Assembly (NCBI GenBank): GCA_016786745.1
Contig: JAEUVS010000163.1
Location: 1-32,045, forward strand
DNA from: Chitinophagaceae bacterium
GTDB taxonomy: Bacteria > Bacteroidota > Bacteroidia > Chitinophagales > Chitinophagaceae
Length of the DNA: 32,045 bases
Reading direction: 5' to 3'
Position numbers and translations under genes: made by a program. The notes below the pieces were generated by a model. The model did no database searches. It saw nothing but the letters and a program-made list of their open reading frames with translations, and was not told the DNA's origin. This document shows, one piece after another, positions 7,501 through 15,247 of this stretch (its first letter is position 1; the number at the start of each line of letters is the position of its first letter).

Positions 7501-7562
7501 GAAAGAGAAAGAGAGCGGGGAGCGACTTTACTTTCTTTCTCCGCACTCTTTCTCCGCTCTGA
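7501..7562. repeat. AGAAAGAG/CTCTTTCT inverted repeat, copy 1
   Basis: A purine-rich left arm (GAAAGAGAAAGAGAGCGGGG) is followed after a short spacer by a pyrimidine arm with two CTTTCTCCG words ending in CCGCTCT. The arms are imperfect reverse complements. Related copies lie at 11387-11443, 20995-21043 and 21744-21819. As at 21043, the copy runs straight into the AGAA-loop hairpin element. Confidence 0.75.
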
Positions 7563-7570
7563 AAAAAATG

Positions 7571-7685
7571 GGCCCCGGATAGAAATCCAGGGCCGTGTTT
7601 TAAATCCAATATCCTATGAAAAACCTATTCCCATGGTTTCAATACTGGTGCCAAATGCTGAAACCCGCGCTGGACGCGGGTTTCA
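7571..7685 (+). ncRNA. Structured intergenic element, copy 2
   Basis: A stem GGCCCCGGAT (7571-7580) pairs with ATCCAGGGCC (7585-7594) around an AGAA loop with one C-A mismatch. It is followed by TATCCTATGAAA (7610-7621), a conserved TTTCAATACTGGTGCCA block, and an 11-bp perfect hairpin (7659-7669 with 7675-7685, loop CTGGA). About 90 bases from GGGCCCCGG to ATGCT are nearly identical to copy 3 at 21053-21141, far beyond chance. A short frame from the ATG is open here but closes after six codons in copy 3, so conservation is at the nucleic-acid level. Confidence 0.6.
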
Positions 7686-7746
7686 ACGAAAAATGTTTTT
7701 TGATTCAGTTTCAATCCGGGAACAATTCTCCAGATTCTAGACTATG

Positions 7747-8280
7747 CTATAACAGCCTGTCGGCAATCTCCTGCCAGTTATTCACCCTTTCATAGCCCTC
7801 TACAAGCATGTTGTGTGATGATGAGTAAAGTAGTTTCCGTCCGCCGAAGCCGACAAAGTTCCTGATCCTGTCATCTATAATAATATCAACATCCACAATC
7901 TTATGACCGCAGAAGATAATATTCGTCCAGGGAATGAAAGGAAAATGTTCTTGAAGCCATTCAAACTTGTCGATAAGCGAATTTTTGAACTCCATTGCAG
8001 CCGATACGATGTATACATCATAACGGCCGGTGAGTTCGCGCAGCACTTTCTGGCTTCCTGGCATTACCGTGATGTGCCTGAAAAACCCCGGCTCGTTCAC
8101 ATACGTGGAAACCGTATGTTTTAATTCCGGGGGAAGCACTTCACGGATCTCTTTTCCATAAAGTATTTTTTCGTTTAGTTCAATTTGATGATTCTTCCTG
8201 TAAATTTCCGCAAACCTGTCAATGGTATGAGCGATCACATCGTCCATATCCACCGCAATGCGGGATCGTCGTTCTGTCAT
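7747..8280 (-). CDS. 5'(3')-nucleotidase, NT5C type (HAD superfamily)
   Basis: 177 residues. IAVDMDDVIAHT supplies the HAD nucleophile and acid (Asp11, Asp13) in the DMDDV form characteristic of the deoxyribonucleotidase NT5C family rather than DMDGT of most HADs. Motif II is IVSAAM, and the C-terminal IDDRIRNF provides the Mg-binding acidic pair of motif IV. Length and motif order match cytosolic 5'(3')-deoxyribonucleotidases, which dephosphorylate nucleoside monophosphates and limit dNTP pools, although many bacterial members are uncharacterised. It is divergently arranged to the large dehydrogenase gene, with only 47 bp between the two starts, so promoters overlap. Confidence 0.85.
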   Translation of the reverse strand: MTERRSRIAVDMDDVIAHTIDRFAEIYRKNHQIELNEKILYGKEIREVLPPELKHTVSTYVNEPGFFRHITVMPGSQKVLRELTGRYDVYIVSAAMEFKNSLIDKFEWLQEHFPFIPWTNIIFCGHKIVDVDIIIDDRIRNFVGFGGRKLLYSSSHNMLVEGYERVNNWQEIADRLL

Positions 8281-8327
8281 GTGCCTGTTTAAATTAAAAA
8301 CTTCGCGAAATTCGTTTATTTTACTTT

Positions 8328-10592
8328 ATGATTTTCAGATTTGGTGCCAGGTCGCTGCTGGCCGGTGGAGTTGCAGCCATTCTCACCCTTTCCTGCTCCG
8401 ATGAGCCCCAAAATGCCCCAGGCGATTTTACAAGGATAGTTCTCGATACCAACCCTTCTTTTAAGCCACTATCTCCCCGGGAAAGCATGAAACTGGTTCA
8501 GTTGCCTCCCGGCTTCAAAATAGAGCTGGTAGCCAGCGAACCTATGGTGCAGGAACCGGTCGGAATGGCATGGGATGCGAATGGCAGGTTATACGTGGTG
8601 GAAATGAATACCTATATGAAAGACGCCGCTGCCACAGGCGAATTTGAGCCGTTGAGCAGGATAAAGCTGCTGGAAGATACCGATAACGACGGCAAAATGG
8701 ATAAAGCCACGGTTTTCATAGACAGCCTGGTGTTACCCCGGGTGGTGCTGCCCGTGGGCGACGAACTGCTGGTAACGATTACGAATAACCGCAGTATCTG
8801 GAGCTATAAAGACACGGATGGTGATGGCAGGGCCGACAGGCACCGGTTGGTATTTAGAAACGATGACCTGGATGTGAGAAACCTGGAACATCAGAATGGA
8901 GGACTCCTCTGGAACCTCGATAACTGGATTTATCCGAGTCGTGATAACCTGCGCTACAAATACAAAAACGGATCACTTATCGCCGATACGTTGCCAGACA
9001 ATATGATCGGGCAATGGGGCATGACATCCGATAATTATGGAAGATTGTTTTATTCCGAAGCCGGTCCGGGACTTCCCGCGGTTCAGATTCAGCAGGGCCC
9101 GGCTTATGGCGCGTTAAATTTTAACGACCAGTATACAGCCGAGTTTACAAAACCCTGGCCCATTGCAGGTACCATAGATGCACAGGGTGGAAGAAGCGCC
9201 CTTCGGCCCGAAGACAACACGCTGAAAGAATTTACATCAGGCTGCGGTCAGTCTGTTTTTCGGGGCGACAGGATGCCGGAAGATATGATAGGTGATTATT
9301 TTATTCCCGAACCGGTGGGTCGTATTATTAAGCGCGGTAAGGTTTTTAACCGCCAGGGAAAAATATTTATTGAAGATGCATACAGGGAGCAGGATTGGCT
9401 GGCCTCAGCGGATATGAACTTCCGTCCGCTTAACACATATACGGGGCCCGACGGATGTTTTTATATCGTTGACATGTATCACGGCATTATCCAGGAAAGT
9501 GAGTGGACAACACCCGACTCTTACCTCGGGAAAATTATTGCGGAAAAAGAAATTTACAGGAACAGGGGTATGGGAAGAATTTACAGGGTAGTGCATAAAG
9601 ATTTTGAACGCGACAAAACAGTGCCGCGCATGATCGATGCACCTTCGTCGCAACTCGTTAATTATCTCAGTCATCCTAACGGATGGTGGCGCGATATGGC
9701 GCAGCAAACGCTTATAGTAAGGAACGATCGCTCGGTGGTTCCCGAACTTAAGAAAGTTGCGGTTTCTTCTCCTGATCATCTCGCCCGTATACATGCACTG
9801 TGGACACTCGAGGGTCTTGAATCCATGGATAAGGAAACGCTGTATACAGCATTTGCAGATAAAGATGCAAGGGTGCGGAAAACGGCTGTGTGGATAAGTG
9901 AAATATTTATTGAACAAAACGACAAACAAGTTATTTCGAAACTCGGAGAAATGAAAAGTGATACGAGTGCAGATGTGAAGGTACAGTTGACGTTATCGTT
10001 GCGCACATCCAGGCTCCCGGAAGCACGGAACATAGTAAAATTCCTGCTTGATTCGAATAAGAACAATGCGATGATGCAGTTTTCGTATGCCACATTCGTG
10101 GAGGCGCAAAAGATGCGCGAGGCAGAGTTACAACGAACGAAGAACCTGGGGCCGGCCGAACGAAAACTTATCACGGAGGGGGCCGTGATTTATAAACAGC
10201 TTTGCGCAACGTGTCATGGCGCTGACGGTAAAGGAATCAGCGTGCCGGGTAAACCGATGCCTGCGCCGCCACTCGTTGGTTCGCCGCGTGTAAAAGGCGA
10301 CAAAATTGCTTTAACGCAGTTATTGCTGAACGGATTAACAGGTCCGGTTGATGGAAAAACGTACACCGATAAAATGCCTTCGATGTGGGCACAGTCGGAT
10401 GAATGGATTGCGTCGGTGCTCAGTTATATTCGTAATAGCGCTGAGATGAATAACAAATCGTCGGTGGTTACGACTAAAGAAGTGACCGGTACTCGCGCAA
10501 ACACACCAAAAATTCCGGAGGGGATGACGTTGCAAATGCTTGAGATTTTTAAATTAGGAAGAGCCGAAAGGACGAACTGGGATAAAAAATGA
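8328..10592 (+). CDS. PVC-type dehydrogenase lipoprotein with HEAT-like and cytochrome c domains
   Basis: 754 residues. The N-terminal signal ends in LTLSC, a lipobox, predicting a periplasm-facing lipoprotein. Residues about 50-430 form the membrane-bound dehydrogenase beta-propeller (TIGR02604 type, GSDH-like): LPPGFKIELVASEP, two calcium-loop-like motifs DTDNDG (117-122) and DTDGDG (162-167), and TGPDGCFYIVDMYHG. A HEAT-like helical region follows (about 440-600). The C-terminal cytochrome c has CATCH at 626-630 as haem attachment and a Met near residue 689 (DKMPSMW) as likely axial ligand. The protein probably oxidises a sugar or alcohol and passes electrons through its haem. Substrate is inferred only from neighbouring DUF1080 genes. 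It is followed after 56 bp by the FGE-DUF1080 gene on the same strand. Confidence 0.88.
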   Translation: MIFRFGARSLLAGGVAAILTLSCSDEPQNAPGDFTRIVLDTNPSFKPLSPRESMKLVQLPPGFKIELVASEPMVQEPVGMAWDANGRLYVVEMNTYMKDAAATGEFEPLSRIKLLEDTDNDGKMDKATVFIDSLVLPRVVLPVGDELLVTITNNRSIWSYKDTDGDGRADRHRLVFRNDDLDVRNLEHQNGGLLWNLDNWIYPSRDNLRYKYKNGSLIADTLPDNMIGQWGMTSDNYGRLFYSEAGPGLPAVQIQQGPAYGALNFNDQYTAEFTKPWPIAGTIDAQGGRSALRPEDNTLKEFTSGCGQSVFRGDRMPEDMIGDYFIPEPVGRIIKRGKVFNRQGKIFIEDAYREQDWLASADMNFRPLNTYTGPDGCFYIVDMYHGIIQESEWTTPDSYLGKIIAEKEIYRNRGMGRIYRVVHKDFERDKTVPRMIDAPSSQLVNYLSHPNGWWRDMAQQTLIVRNDRSVVPELKKVAVSSPDHLARIHALWTLEGLESMDKETLYTAFADKDARVRKTAVWISEIFIEQNDKQVISKLGEMKSDTSADVKVQLTLSLRTSRLPEARNIVKFLLDSNKNNAMMQFSYATFVEAQKMREAELQRTKNLGPAERKLITEGAVIYKQLCATCHGADGKGISVPGKPMPAPPLVGSPRVKGDKIALTQLLLNGLTGPVDGKTYTDKMPSMWAQSDEWIASVLSYIRNSAEMNNKSSVVTTKEVTGTRANTPKIPEGMTLQMLEIFKLGRAERTNWDKK

Positions 10593-10610
10593 TATATTTC
10601 CCAGGGGGCA

Positions 10611-10635
10611 TCATCCTGAGCGCAGCGAAGGATCT
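10611..10635. repeat. Degenerate GTCATCCCGA-type interspersed repeat
   Basis: TCATCCTGAGCGCAGCGAAG followed by GATC is a variant of the interspersed element seen at 350-390 and 12102-12136. It lies in the 56-bp gap between the dehydrogenase and fusion-protein genes, so it would be transcribed as part of their leader. Confidence 0.6.
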
Positions 10636-10648
10636 TTATAAAATTTAG

Positions 10649-12028
10649 ATGGAATTGCTTGGTAAAAAAATATTCTACTTTTTTATTTTTTTAATTGGAT
10701 GCGCGCAAGAGCCCGTAAAAATTCCAGTTGATATCGAATTCGTGAAAATAGAGCCCGGCTCATTCGTGTACGGAAAATTCCAGCCTACCTATCCCAAATC
10801 GGATACGGTCGCTGCACGAATGGCGAAAACCGATGCGATGCCGGGGTTCACCGTTACTATCCCCGAATCTTTTTCTATTGGGAAATATGAGGTAACGCAG
10901 GCTCAATGGAAAAAAGTAATGAATACCAATCCCTCTTATTTCAAAGGAGATAGTTTACCTGTCCAGAATATTTCATGGAACGGTGCGCAGGAATTTATCT
11001 CGAAGCTGAACGCGATGGATCCCTCACATACTTATCGTTTGCCCACGGAGTTTGAGTGGGAATATGCGGCGAGAGCAGGAGCGGCCGATGATATTTCGTG
11101 GGATGAAATTCGCGGGCAGGCGCATATCAGCGCCGACAAACCCGATACAGTAGGATCCAAAAAACCAAACGCGTGGGGCCTGTACGATATGCTTGGCAAT
11201 GTGTGGGAATGGACAAGCGATATTTATAACGAAAAAATATTTGCCGATCAAACGCCCGCTATTGCTGGAAGTGAGCATGTGTTGAAAGGCTCATCTTTTG
11301 TTGGCGACGTAAAAAATGCGACCTACATGACTCACGCGGCGGGTCCGGGCAATGGATGGGATGTGGGATTCAGAGTTATTAGAGCCAGAAAGAGAAACAG
11401 AGCGGAGAAAGAGTCAACAATCACTCTGCGCCCTCTTTCTGATTCTATAAATGGATGGCATATCAGCCGTACTACTCACCAGGGAACGACGCCCGAGGTA
11501 ACTATTAACAACGGAGAAATCGTGATGAAGCAACATCCATTTGGGCAGGGTGGCGTTTTGCTCACAAATAAAAAATACCGCGATTTTGAATTGTCGATCG
11601 AAGTGAAGCTTGATTCCTTTTGCAACAGCGGCATTTTTCTTCGTTCTTCTGAAAGCGGCCAGGCTTACCAGGTGGAATTAGCTGAGCCGGGTGGAACTGG
11701 AAGTCTTTTTGGCGAGATGATGCGTATCAGTACCCCTGCGAAGGCAGAAAAAAAGTCTGCTGTATGGAAACCGGGCGGTTGGAATCATTTTCGCATACGG
11801 ATGACCGGTGAGGTTCCAAGGATAGCTTTATGGATCAATGGTGAATTGATGTGGGACGTTGCCCAGCCGCAAAATGATTTTACTGCCGGTGCAACCGAAG
11901 GGATGATTGGATTGCAAACGCATTGGTCGGCCACGTATTCGGAAGCTTCGAAGGCGTTTGATATGTCGGAGTCGTGGAGGCCGGGGGCAGAGATTAGGTT
12001 TAGAAATTTTTTGATTAAAGAATTATAA
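10649..12028 (+). CDS. FGE/SUMF1-like domain fused to DUF1080 (3-keto-glycoside hydrolase-like) lipoprotein
   Basis: 459 residues. The signal peptide ends at FLIGC, suggesting a lipoprotein. Residues about 30-246 are an FGE/SUMF1-type (C-type-lectin-like) domain: FVKIEPGSFVYG, IGKYEVTQAQWKKVM, YRLPTEFEWEYAARAG, GLYDMLGNVWEW (177-188) and DVGFRVIRA. Residues about 265-459 are DUF1080, a concanavalin-like jelly roll: SDSINGWHI, FCNSGIFLRS, WNHFRIRMTG and RFRNFLIKEL. DUF1080 members cleave 3-keto-glycosides by elimination. The FGE-like part probably binds or modifies rather than matures a sulfatase, since no sulfatase is present. The linker (247-264, RKRNRAEKEST and on) is encoded by a copy of an intergenic repeat, described as a finding. 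Confidence 0.88.
   Translation: MELLGKKIFYFFIFLIGCAQEPVKIPVDIEFVKIEPGSFVYGKFQPTYPKSDTVAARMAKTDAMPGFTVTIPESFSIGKYEVTQAQWKKVMNTNPSYFKGDSLPVQNISWNGAQEFISKLNAMDPSHTYRLPTEFEWEYAARAGAADDISWDEIRGQAHISADKPDTVGSKKPNAWGLYDMLGNVWEWTSDIYNEKIFADQTPAIAGSEHVLKGSSFVGDVKNATYMTHAAGPGNGWDVGFRVIRARKRNRAEKESTITLRPLSDSINGWHISRTTHQGTTPEVTINNGEIVMKQHPFGQGGVLLTNKKYRDFELSIEVKLDSFCNSGIFLRSSESGQAYQVELAEPGGTGSLFGEMMRISTPAKAEKKSAVWKPGGWNHFRIRMTGEVPRIALWINGELMWDVAQPQNDFTAGATEGMIGLQTHWSATYSEASKAFDMSESWRPGAEIRFRNFLIKEL
11387..11443. repeat. AGAAAGAG/CTCTTTCT repeat inside a coding region
   Basis: Positions 11387-11414 match exactly, over 28 bases, the reverse complement of 21791-21818 in the repeat downstream of tRNA-Leu. 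A degraded right arm (CACTCT and CCCTCTTTCT) follows at 11422-11440. The repeat sits precisely at the junction of the two protein domains of the FGE-DUF1080 gene and is translated as a basic then mixed linker. Confidence 0.85.
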
Positions 12029-12084
12029 TTTCTGGCTCCGCTGACCCCTCGCGGAGTTTACCCTGAGGCGTAATCCGAATGGGC

Positions 12085-12136
12085 TCGGGATGACTTAGAC
12101 TGTCATCCCGAACGAGCGAAGCGATGTGAGGGATCG
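12085..12136. repeat. Inverted GTCATCCCGA element between convergent genes
   Basis: TCGGGATGAC (12085-12094) and GTCATCCCGA (12102-12111) form a perfect 10-bp stem with a 7-base loop. The right copy continues with CGAGCGAAGCGATGTGAGGG, matching the boundary element of the array at 350-390. It lies between the stops of two convergent genes and could act as a bidirectional terminator, though it has no T-tract. Confidence 0.75.
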
Positions 12137-12149
12137 ACGGATAATTCAT

Positions 12150-13130
12150 TTATTTTCTCGGCTCAAACTTGTTTATCTGGTGCTTAACCGCCGGAACCGT
12201 TCTCAAATATTCATAAATAGCGCTAAGATCTTCATCCGTCATCCCTGCATAGTTCGACCAGGGCATAACCGTTGCGAAATCTTTCATAAAATCAATTTTG
12301 CGATGCGCGTATGAGGAATCGCGATATGCCCTGAATCTTTCCAGAAAATCATCTACCGTTAAATTACCTATGCCTGTCTCTTTGTCGGGTGTAATATTCG
12401 CGGAGGTAAGTTTACCTCCCGGCATCAAAAATTCACGTCCACCTGCAAGCCATTTACTGGTATCATAGGTTCCTTCATTGAACGGTGTATGGCAATCACC
12501 ACATGAAGCTGTGGTCAAAAGGTATTTACCATAAGCGAGCCTGTCGGAAGGAGAGGGGCGCTTGCCCGGTGTGGCTTTTTCAGGAATGGTGTTTACAATA
12601 AAATTCATCGGAAAGTCGTAGGAGCTCTCGGCTGTTTTTTCGCCCAGCGGAGGTAACGTTCTTATATATGCGATAACGGCTTCCACATCTTCCGGGTCGG
12701 CTTTGCCATAATTATGATAAGGCATCACAGGAAATATCGGTTTGCCATTCTTCCGTACGCCTGTAGTAATGGCTCTGAACAGTTCGCCGTCGGTCCAATC
12801 GCCAATACCGGTCGGAGTAATGTTTGCGGCGACTATTTTACCAGGAAACCCTGCTTTCTCATCAAATATATCTCCTCCTCTTCCAAGTGTGTTCATATCT
12901 ACAGGACCGGCGAAATAATTAAAGTCGCGGATGCTGTGGCAATCCACGCAGATCATTACATGATGTGCGAGATACCGGCCTCTTTCAACTTTTTCCGGTG
13001 TGGCTTCAACTTTTAAATCGGGAGCGGGGCCTACATCGGGGAGAAATCCTTTAATATAAACAGCGGCGCCGGTAATAAAAATGAGAATTAGGGCTACAAG
13101 AATGCCCAGAATTTTGAGAGCTTTTCTCAT
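12150..13130 (-). CDS. Membrane-anchored diheme cytochrome c
   Basis: 326 residues. An N-terminal helix (ILGILVALILIFITGAAVY, about 7-25) anchors the protein with the rest in the periplasm. Two cytochrome c domains follow: CVDCH at 61-65 and CGDCH at 210-214. Each has a downstream Met in a matching context, VMPYHNYG (Met136) and VMPWSNYAGM, as probable axial ligands, and each contains an AANITP/SANITP segment. This layout resembles cytochrome subunits of periplasmic alcohol or sugar dehydrogenases that pass electrons to the quinone or terminal oxidase. It converges on the FGE-DUF1080 gene and plausibly accepts electrons from the neighbouring dehydrogenase; that pairing is inferred. Confidence 0.9.
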   Translation of the reverse strand: MRKALKILGILVALILIFITGAAVYIKGFLPDVGPAPDLKVEATPEKVERGRYLAHHVMICVDCHSIRDFNYFAGPVDMNTLGRGGDIFDEKAGFPGKIVAANITPTGIGDWTDGELFRAITTGVRKNGKPIFPVMPYHNYGKADPEDVEAVIAYIRTLPPLGEKTAESSYDFPMNFIVNTIPEKATPGKRPSPSDRLAYGKYLLTTASCGDCHTPFNEGTYDTSKWLAGGREFLMPGGKLTSANITPDKETGIGNLTVDDFLERFRAYRDSSYAHRKIDFMKDFATVMPWSNYAGMTDEDLSAIYEYLRTVPAVKHQINKFEPRK

Positions 13131-13433
13131 AACAGCAGATTTAGGGGGGTGATGGTTAATAGAAAGGTATTGAAAATAACCGACTTACAAACACACTGAA
13201 AACAATAGGGTGGCTACTACGTATAAATCCTACAATAAGTACATACAATTCCTATTGCATCTTCAGCCTTCTCTTTCCATCTTTACAACGCATCACTGAT
13301 ACTCCTGTAAGAACCCATTTTAATCTTCCAATTTCCTGGTTTAATCATCCAAGGTCTTTTTGAAATACTGTGAAAATCCTGTTTTCCTGTGGGCCGGCGA
13401 ATATTCGCGTCTGTACCATCAAAAAAATGTAGT
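13131..13433. other. 303-bp divergent intergenic region
   Basis: The gap between the divergent cytochrome and small lipoprotein genes is AT-rich, with no ORF or tRNA that I can support. It presumably holds both promoters. I did not find a clean TAnnTTTG box with a correctly spaced upstream TTTG, so none is annotated. Confidence 0.4.
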
Positions 13434-13652
13434 ATGAAAAAAGCCTATCCAAAACAAGTTCGCAGAGTACATTCAGAGCACCTGAGCAATTCGTTCCTTA
13501 CAACGGTATTGTTTCTGTTGCTTCTCAGCATCACGGCATTTGCTCTTGCAGGTTGCTATAACGACCTCAAGAATCCTACGGTTCGTACAGCAGCATCAAA
13601 AATGAAACTCAGCATCGGAAACCGGATCACCGGACCGGAGCTGAATCAATAA
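13434..13652 (+). CDS. Small lipoprotein-like protein, 72 residues
   Basis: The ATG at 13434 gives MKKAYPKQVRRVHSEHLSNS, then a hydrophobic helix (FLTTVLFLLLLSITAFALAGC) with an LAGC lipobox. An alternative GTG at 13389 would prepend 15 residues of no clear signal character and is rejected. The basic pre-region before the helix is long (about 20 residues) for a lipoprotein signal. The mature tail is only about 32 residues (YNDLKNPTVRTAASKMKLS). A strong terminator follows, supporting a real short transcript. The function is unknown. Confidence 0.65.
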   Translation: MKKAYPKQVRRVHSEHLSNSFLTTVLFLLLLSITAFALAGCYNDLKNPTVRTAASKMKLSIGNRITGPELNQ

Positions 13653-13683
13653 ATCTTTCTATTTGTTAGGGTTAGTTGAAATT

Positions 13684-13709
13684 ACCGGGTCTTTTGGCCC
13701 GGTTTTTTT
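13684..13709 (+). terminator. Intrinsic terminator of the small lipoprotein gene
   Basis: ACCGGG (13684-13689) pairs with CCCGGT (13698-13703) around an 8-base loop, followed directly by a seven-base T run. It is oriented for plus-strand transcription, 31 bp after the small lipoprotein stop. Confidence 0.85.
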
Positions 13710-13746
13710 ATGTAGTGTGCAAAAGTAATAGCGCTGGCTATCCTGG

Positions 13747-14628
13747 CTATGATGTAAGAGAGCGTCGCGACCAGGTTTCCAGCGCCTGCATCAATTCTTC
13801 AACGTTTACCGGCTTGCTAAGGTAGTCGTCCATGCCAGCTTTTAAACACGCGTCACGGTCGCCGTCCATCGCGTTTGCGGTCATAGCAATAATAACCGGT
13901 TGTTCGTTCAGGCATAAGCGTATCATGCGGGTGGCTTCAAGGCCGTCCATTTCCGGCATCTGTACGTCCATCAATATAAGGTCGTATTTTTTTTCGCTTA
14001 CAATTTCCAGCACTTCTTTACCATTGCCGGCATAGTCGGCCTCATAGCCGAGACGTTTCAATAACATCAATGCCAACTGGCTGTTCATATCGTCATCTTC
14101 AGCGATGAGAATCTTAAGTGGAAAGTGTTCCGCGAATTCAGGCGATAGCTTACCTGTATAAGTAACCTGCTGCTTTTTTGGCGCCTGCTGCTTTTCTTCA
14201 GCATGGGTTATACCGGCAGTTCTCAGGGTTTCGTCGAGTGCGTCGATAAGATCCTCACTACTCTTCTTTATTGATTGCAGGTAATCCTGCTGCTCGTTGG
14301 TGAGAGGAGTAGATTTCATCAACGTTGTCAGGCCGAGAACACTGTTCATCGGGGTACGCATATCATGACTTAACTGGGTAAGCAGCGTTGTGTATTCGCT
14401 CTGCTTAATTAGCGCTTCGTCTTTTGCTTTCTTTTCATTTTCTTTTGCATACTGGAGCAGAACCGCCCTTTCAACGAGCCGCCTGTCGAGATCGCGGATA
14501 GTGTCGGTTAAACTGTTTACTTTTCTCTTGTACATAATCAGCGCCGCTATTGCTGCACAGCATATTACAGCAACCTGGAACCATACGTTGAGCCATAAGT
14601 TTGCTAAAAGCATCGCATTCTCGATCAT
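13747..14628 (-). CDS. HisKA-receiver signalling protein lacking the ATPase domain
   Basis: 293 residues. The N-terminus has a transmembrane helix (about 14-33, WFQVAVICCAAIAALIMYKR), then a coiled coil (40-80), a HisKA dimerisation domain with SHDMRTPMNSVLGL (phospho-acceptor His88), and a receiver domain from about 170 (LKILIAEDDD with Asp178/179, phospho-acceptor Asp221 in LILMDVQMPEMDGLEA, Thr250, Lys272). Only about 60 residues separate HisKA from the receiver, so there is no HATPase_c domain and no N, G1 or G2 box. It cannot autophosphorylate by itself. It might act as a phosphotransfer or sequestering protein. It is the last gene of a five-gene operon, starting 1 bp after its upstream neighbour. 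Confidence 0.88.
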   Translation of the reverse strand: MIENAMLLANLWLNVWFQVAVICCAAIAALIMYKRKVNSLTDTIRDLDRRLVERAVLLQYAKENEKKAKDEALIKQSEYTTLLTQLSHDMRTPMNSVLGLTTLMKSTPLTNEQQDYLQSIKKSSEDLIDALDETLRTAGITHAEEKQQAPKKQQVTYTGKLSPEFAEHFPLKILIAEDDDMNSQLALMLLKRLGYEADYAGNGKEVLEIVSEKKYDLILMDVQMPEMDGLEATRMIRLCLNEQPVIIAMTANAMDGDRDACLKAGMDDYLSKPVNVEELMQALETWSRRSLTS

Positions 14629-14629
14629 G

Positions 14630-15247
14630 TTAATCTTTTTTTTGTTTTTTTTCCCATTGCCACATCAATCCCAGCACAAAATATCTTTCCTGTTCAGTTG
14701 TGTTAAATGCATAAAGTGGAATCGTCCAGTTTTTTACGGAAAAACCAATCATGCAACCGGGTTCCATTTTTCCTTCTGTACGATAAATATTCGTTTGCTG
14801 CAGCGCCAGCCCTGCATAAAACCAATTTGTTGCTTCAACTCCCATTTCCGACCAGTTATAGAAATATTTATCGTCGCTGTGCTGTAGTGAAAAACTGTAT
14901 TGCGACTGCGACAGAAAGAATAATCTTTTATAACCCATTCCGAAATTCATTCCGAGCGAACCTCCGGTCATTTGTCCCATTAGCCCGCCAATGAGCGGAG
15001 TCGCTTCCCACGATAAATTGCTGCCTCCCTCGAATTTTTTTCCCGCATACAGCGAAAAAGTATTCAGCTCGTCGAAGTTGTACCGCGCCTCGCCATACCA
15101 GTTATTAGCCGATGTGAAATTCGCCATAGGCGTTACCATTCCTGCAGATCCTGGTGTTCGGGTGAAATAATAGTGTTCAACTCCTGCTGATTGCGCATTA
15201 ACCTGCAGAAAATAAACAAGTGTCGATATGGTAAGGAGGCATTTCAT
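14630..15247 (-). CDS. Outer-membrane beta-barrel-like protein, unknown family
   Basis: 205 residues. The signal peptide is MKCLLTISTLVYFLQVNAQ. The mature protein alternates polar and hydrophobic residues with many aromatic strand ends: WYGEARYNFDELNTFSLYAGKK, LGMNFGMGYKRLFFLS, YSFSLQHSDDKYF, WFYAGLALQQTNIYR and RYFVLGLMWQWEKK. Such a pattern is typical of small outer-membrane barrels, of perhaps eight to ten strands by eye. The start at 15247 directly abuts the stop of the upstream gene (15248), so translation is probably coupled. I do not recognise a named family. Context suggests it works with the membrane protein and signalling protein on either side. Confidence 0.75.
   Translation of the reverse strand: MKCLLTISTLVYFLQVNAQSAGVEHYYFTRTPGSAGMVTPMANFTSANNWYGEARYNFDELNTFSLYAGKKFEGGSNLSWEATPLIGGLMGQMTGGSLGMNFGMGYKRLFFLSQSQYSFSLQHSDDKYFYNWSEMGVEATNWFYAGLALQQTNIYRTEGKMEPGCMIGFSVKNWTIPLYAFNTTEQERYFVLGLMWQWEKKQKKD

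Noticed and set aside
7360..7740. Plus-strand 126-residue open frame
   Set aside because: It runs through a terminator, the inverted repeat and the hairpin element; composition is that of the repeats, and it is not shared by the copy at 21054.
10649..12028. Formylglycine-generating (sulfatase-maturing) enzyme
   Set aside because: The domain is of the FGE fold, but there is no sulfatase nearby, and the protein is fused to DUF1080; only the fold can be claimed.
12085..12111. Intrinsic terminator between the convergent genes
   Set aside because: The stem is perfect but lacks a T-tract on either strand and matches the interspersed repeat family, so it is annotated as a repeat.
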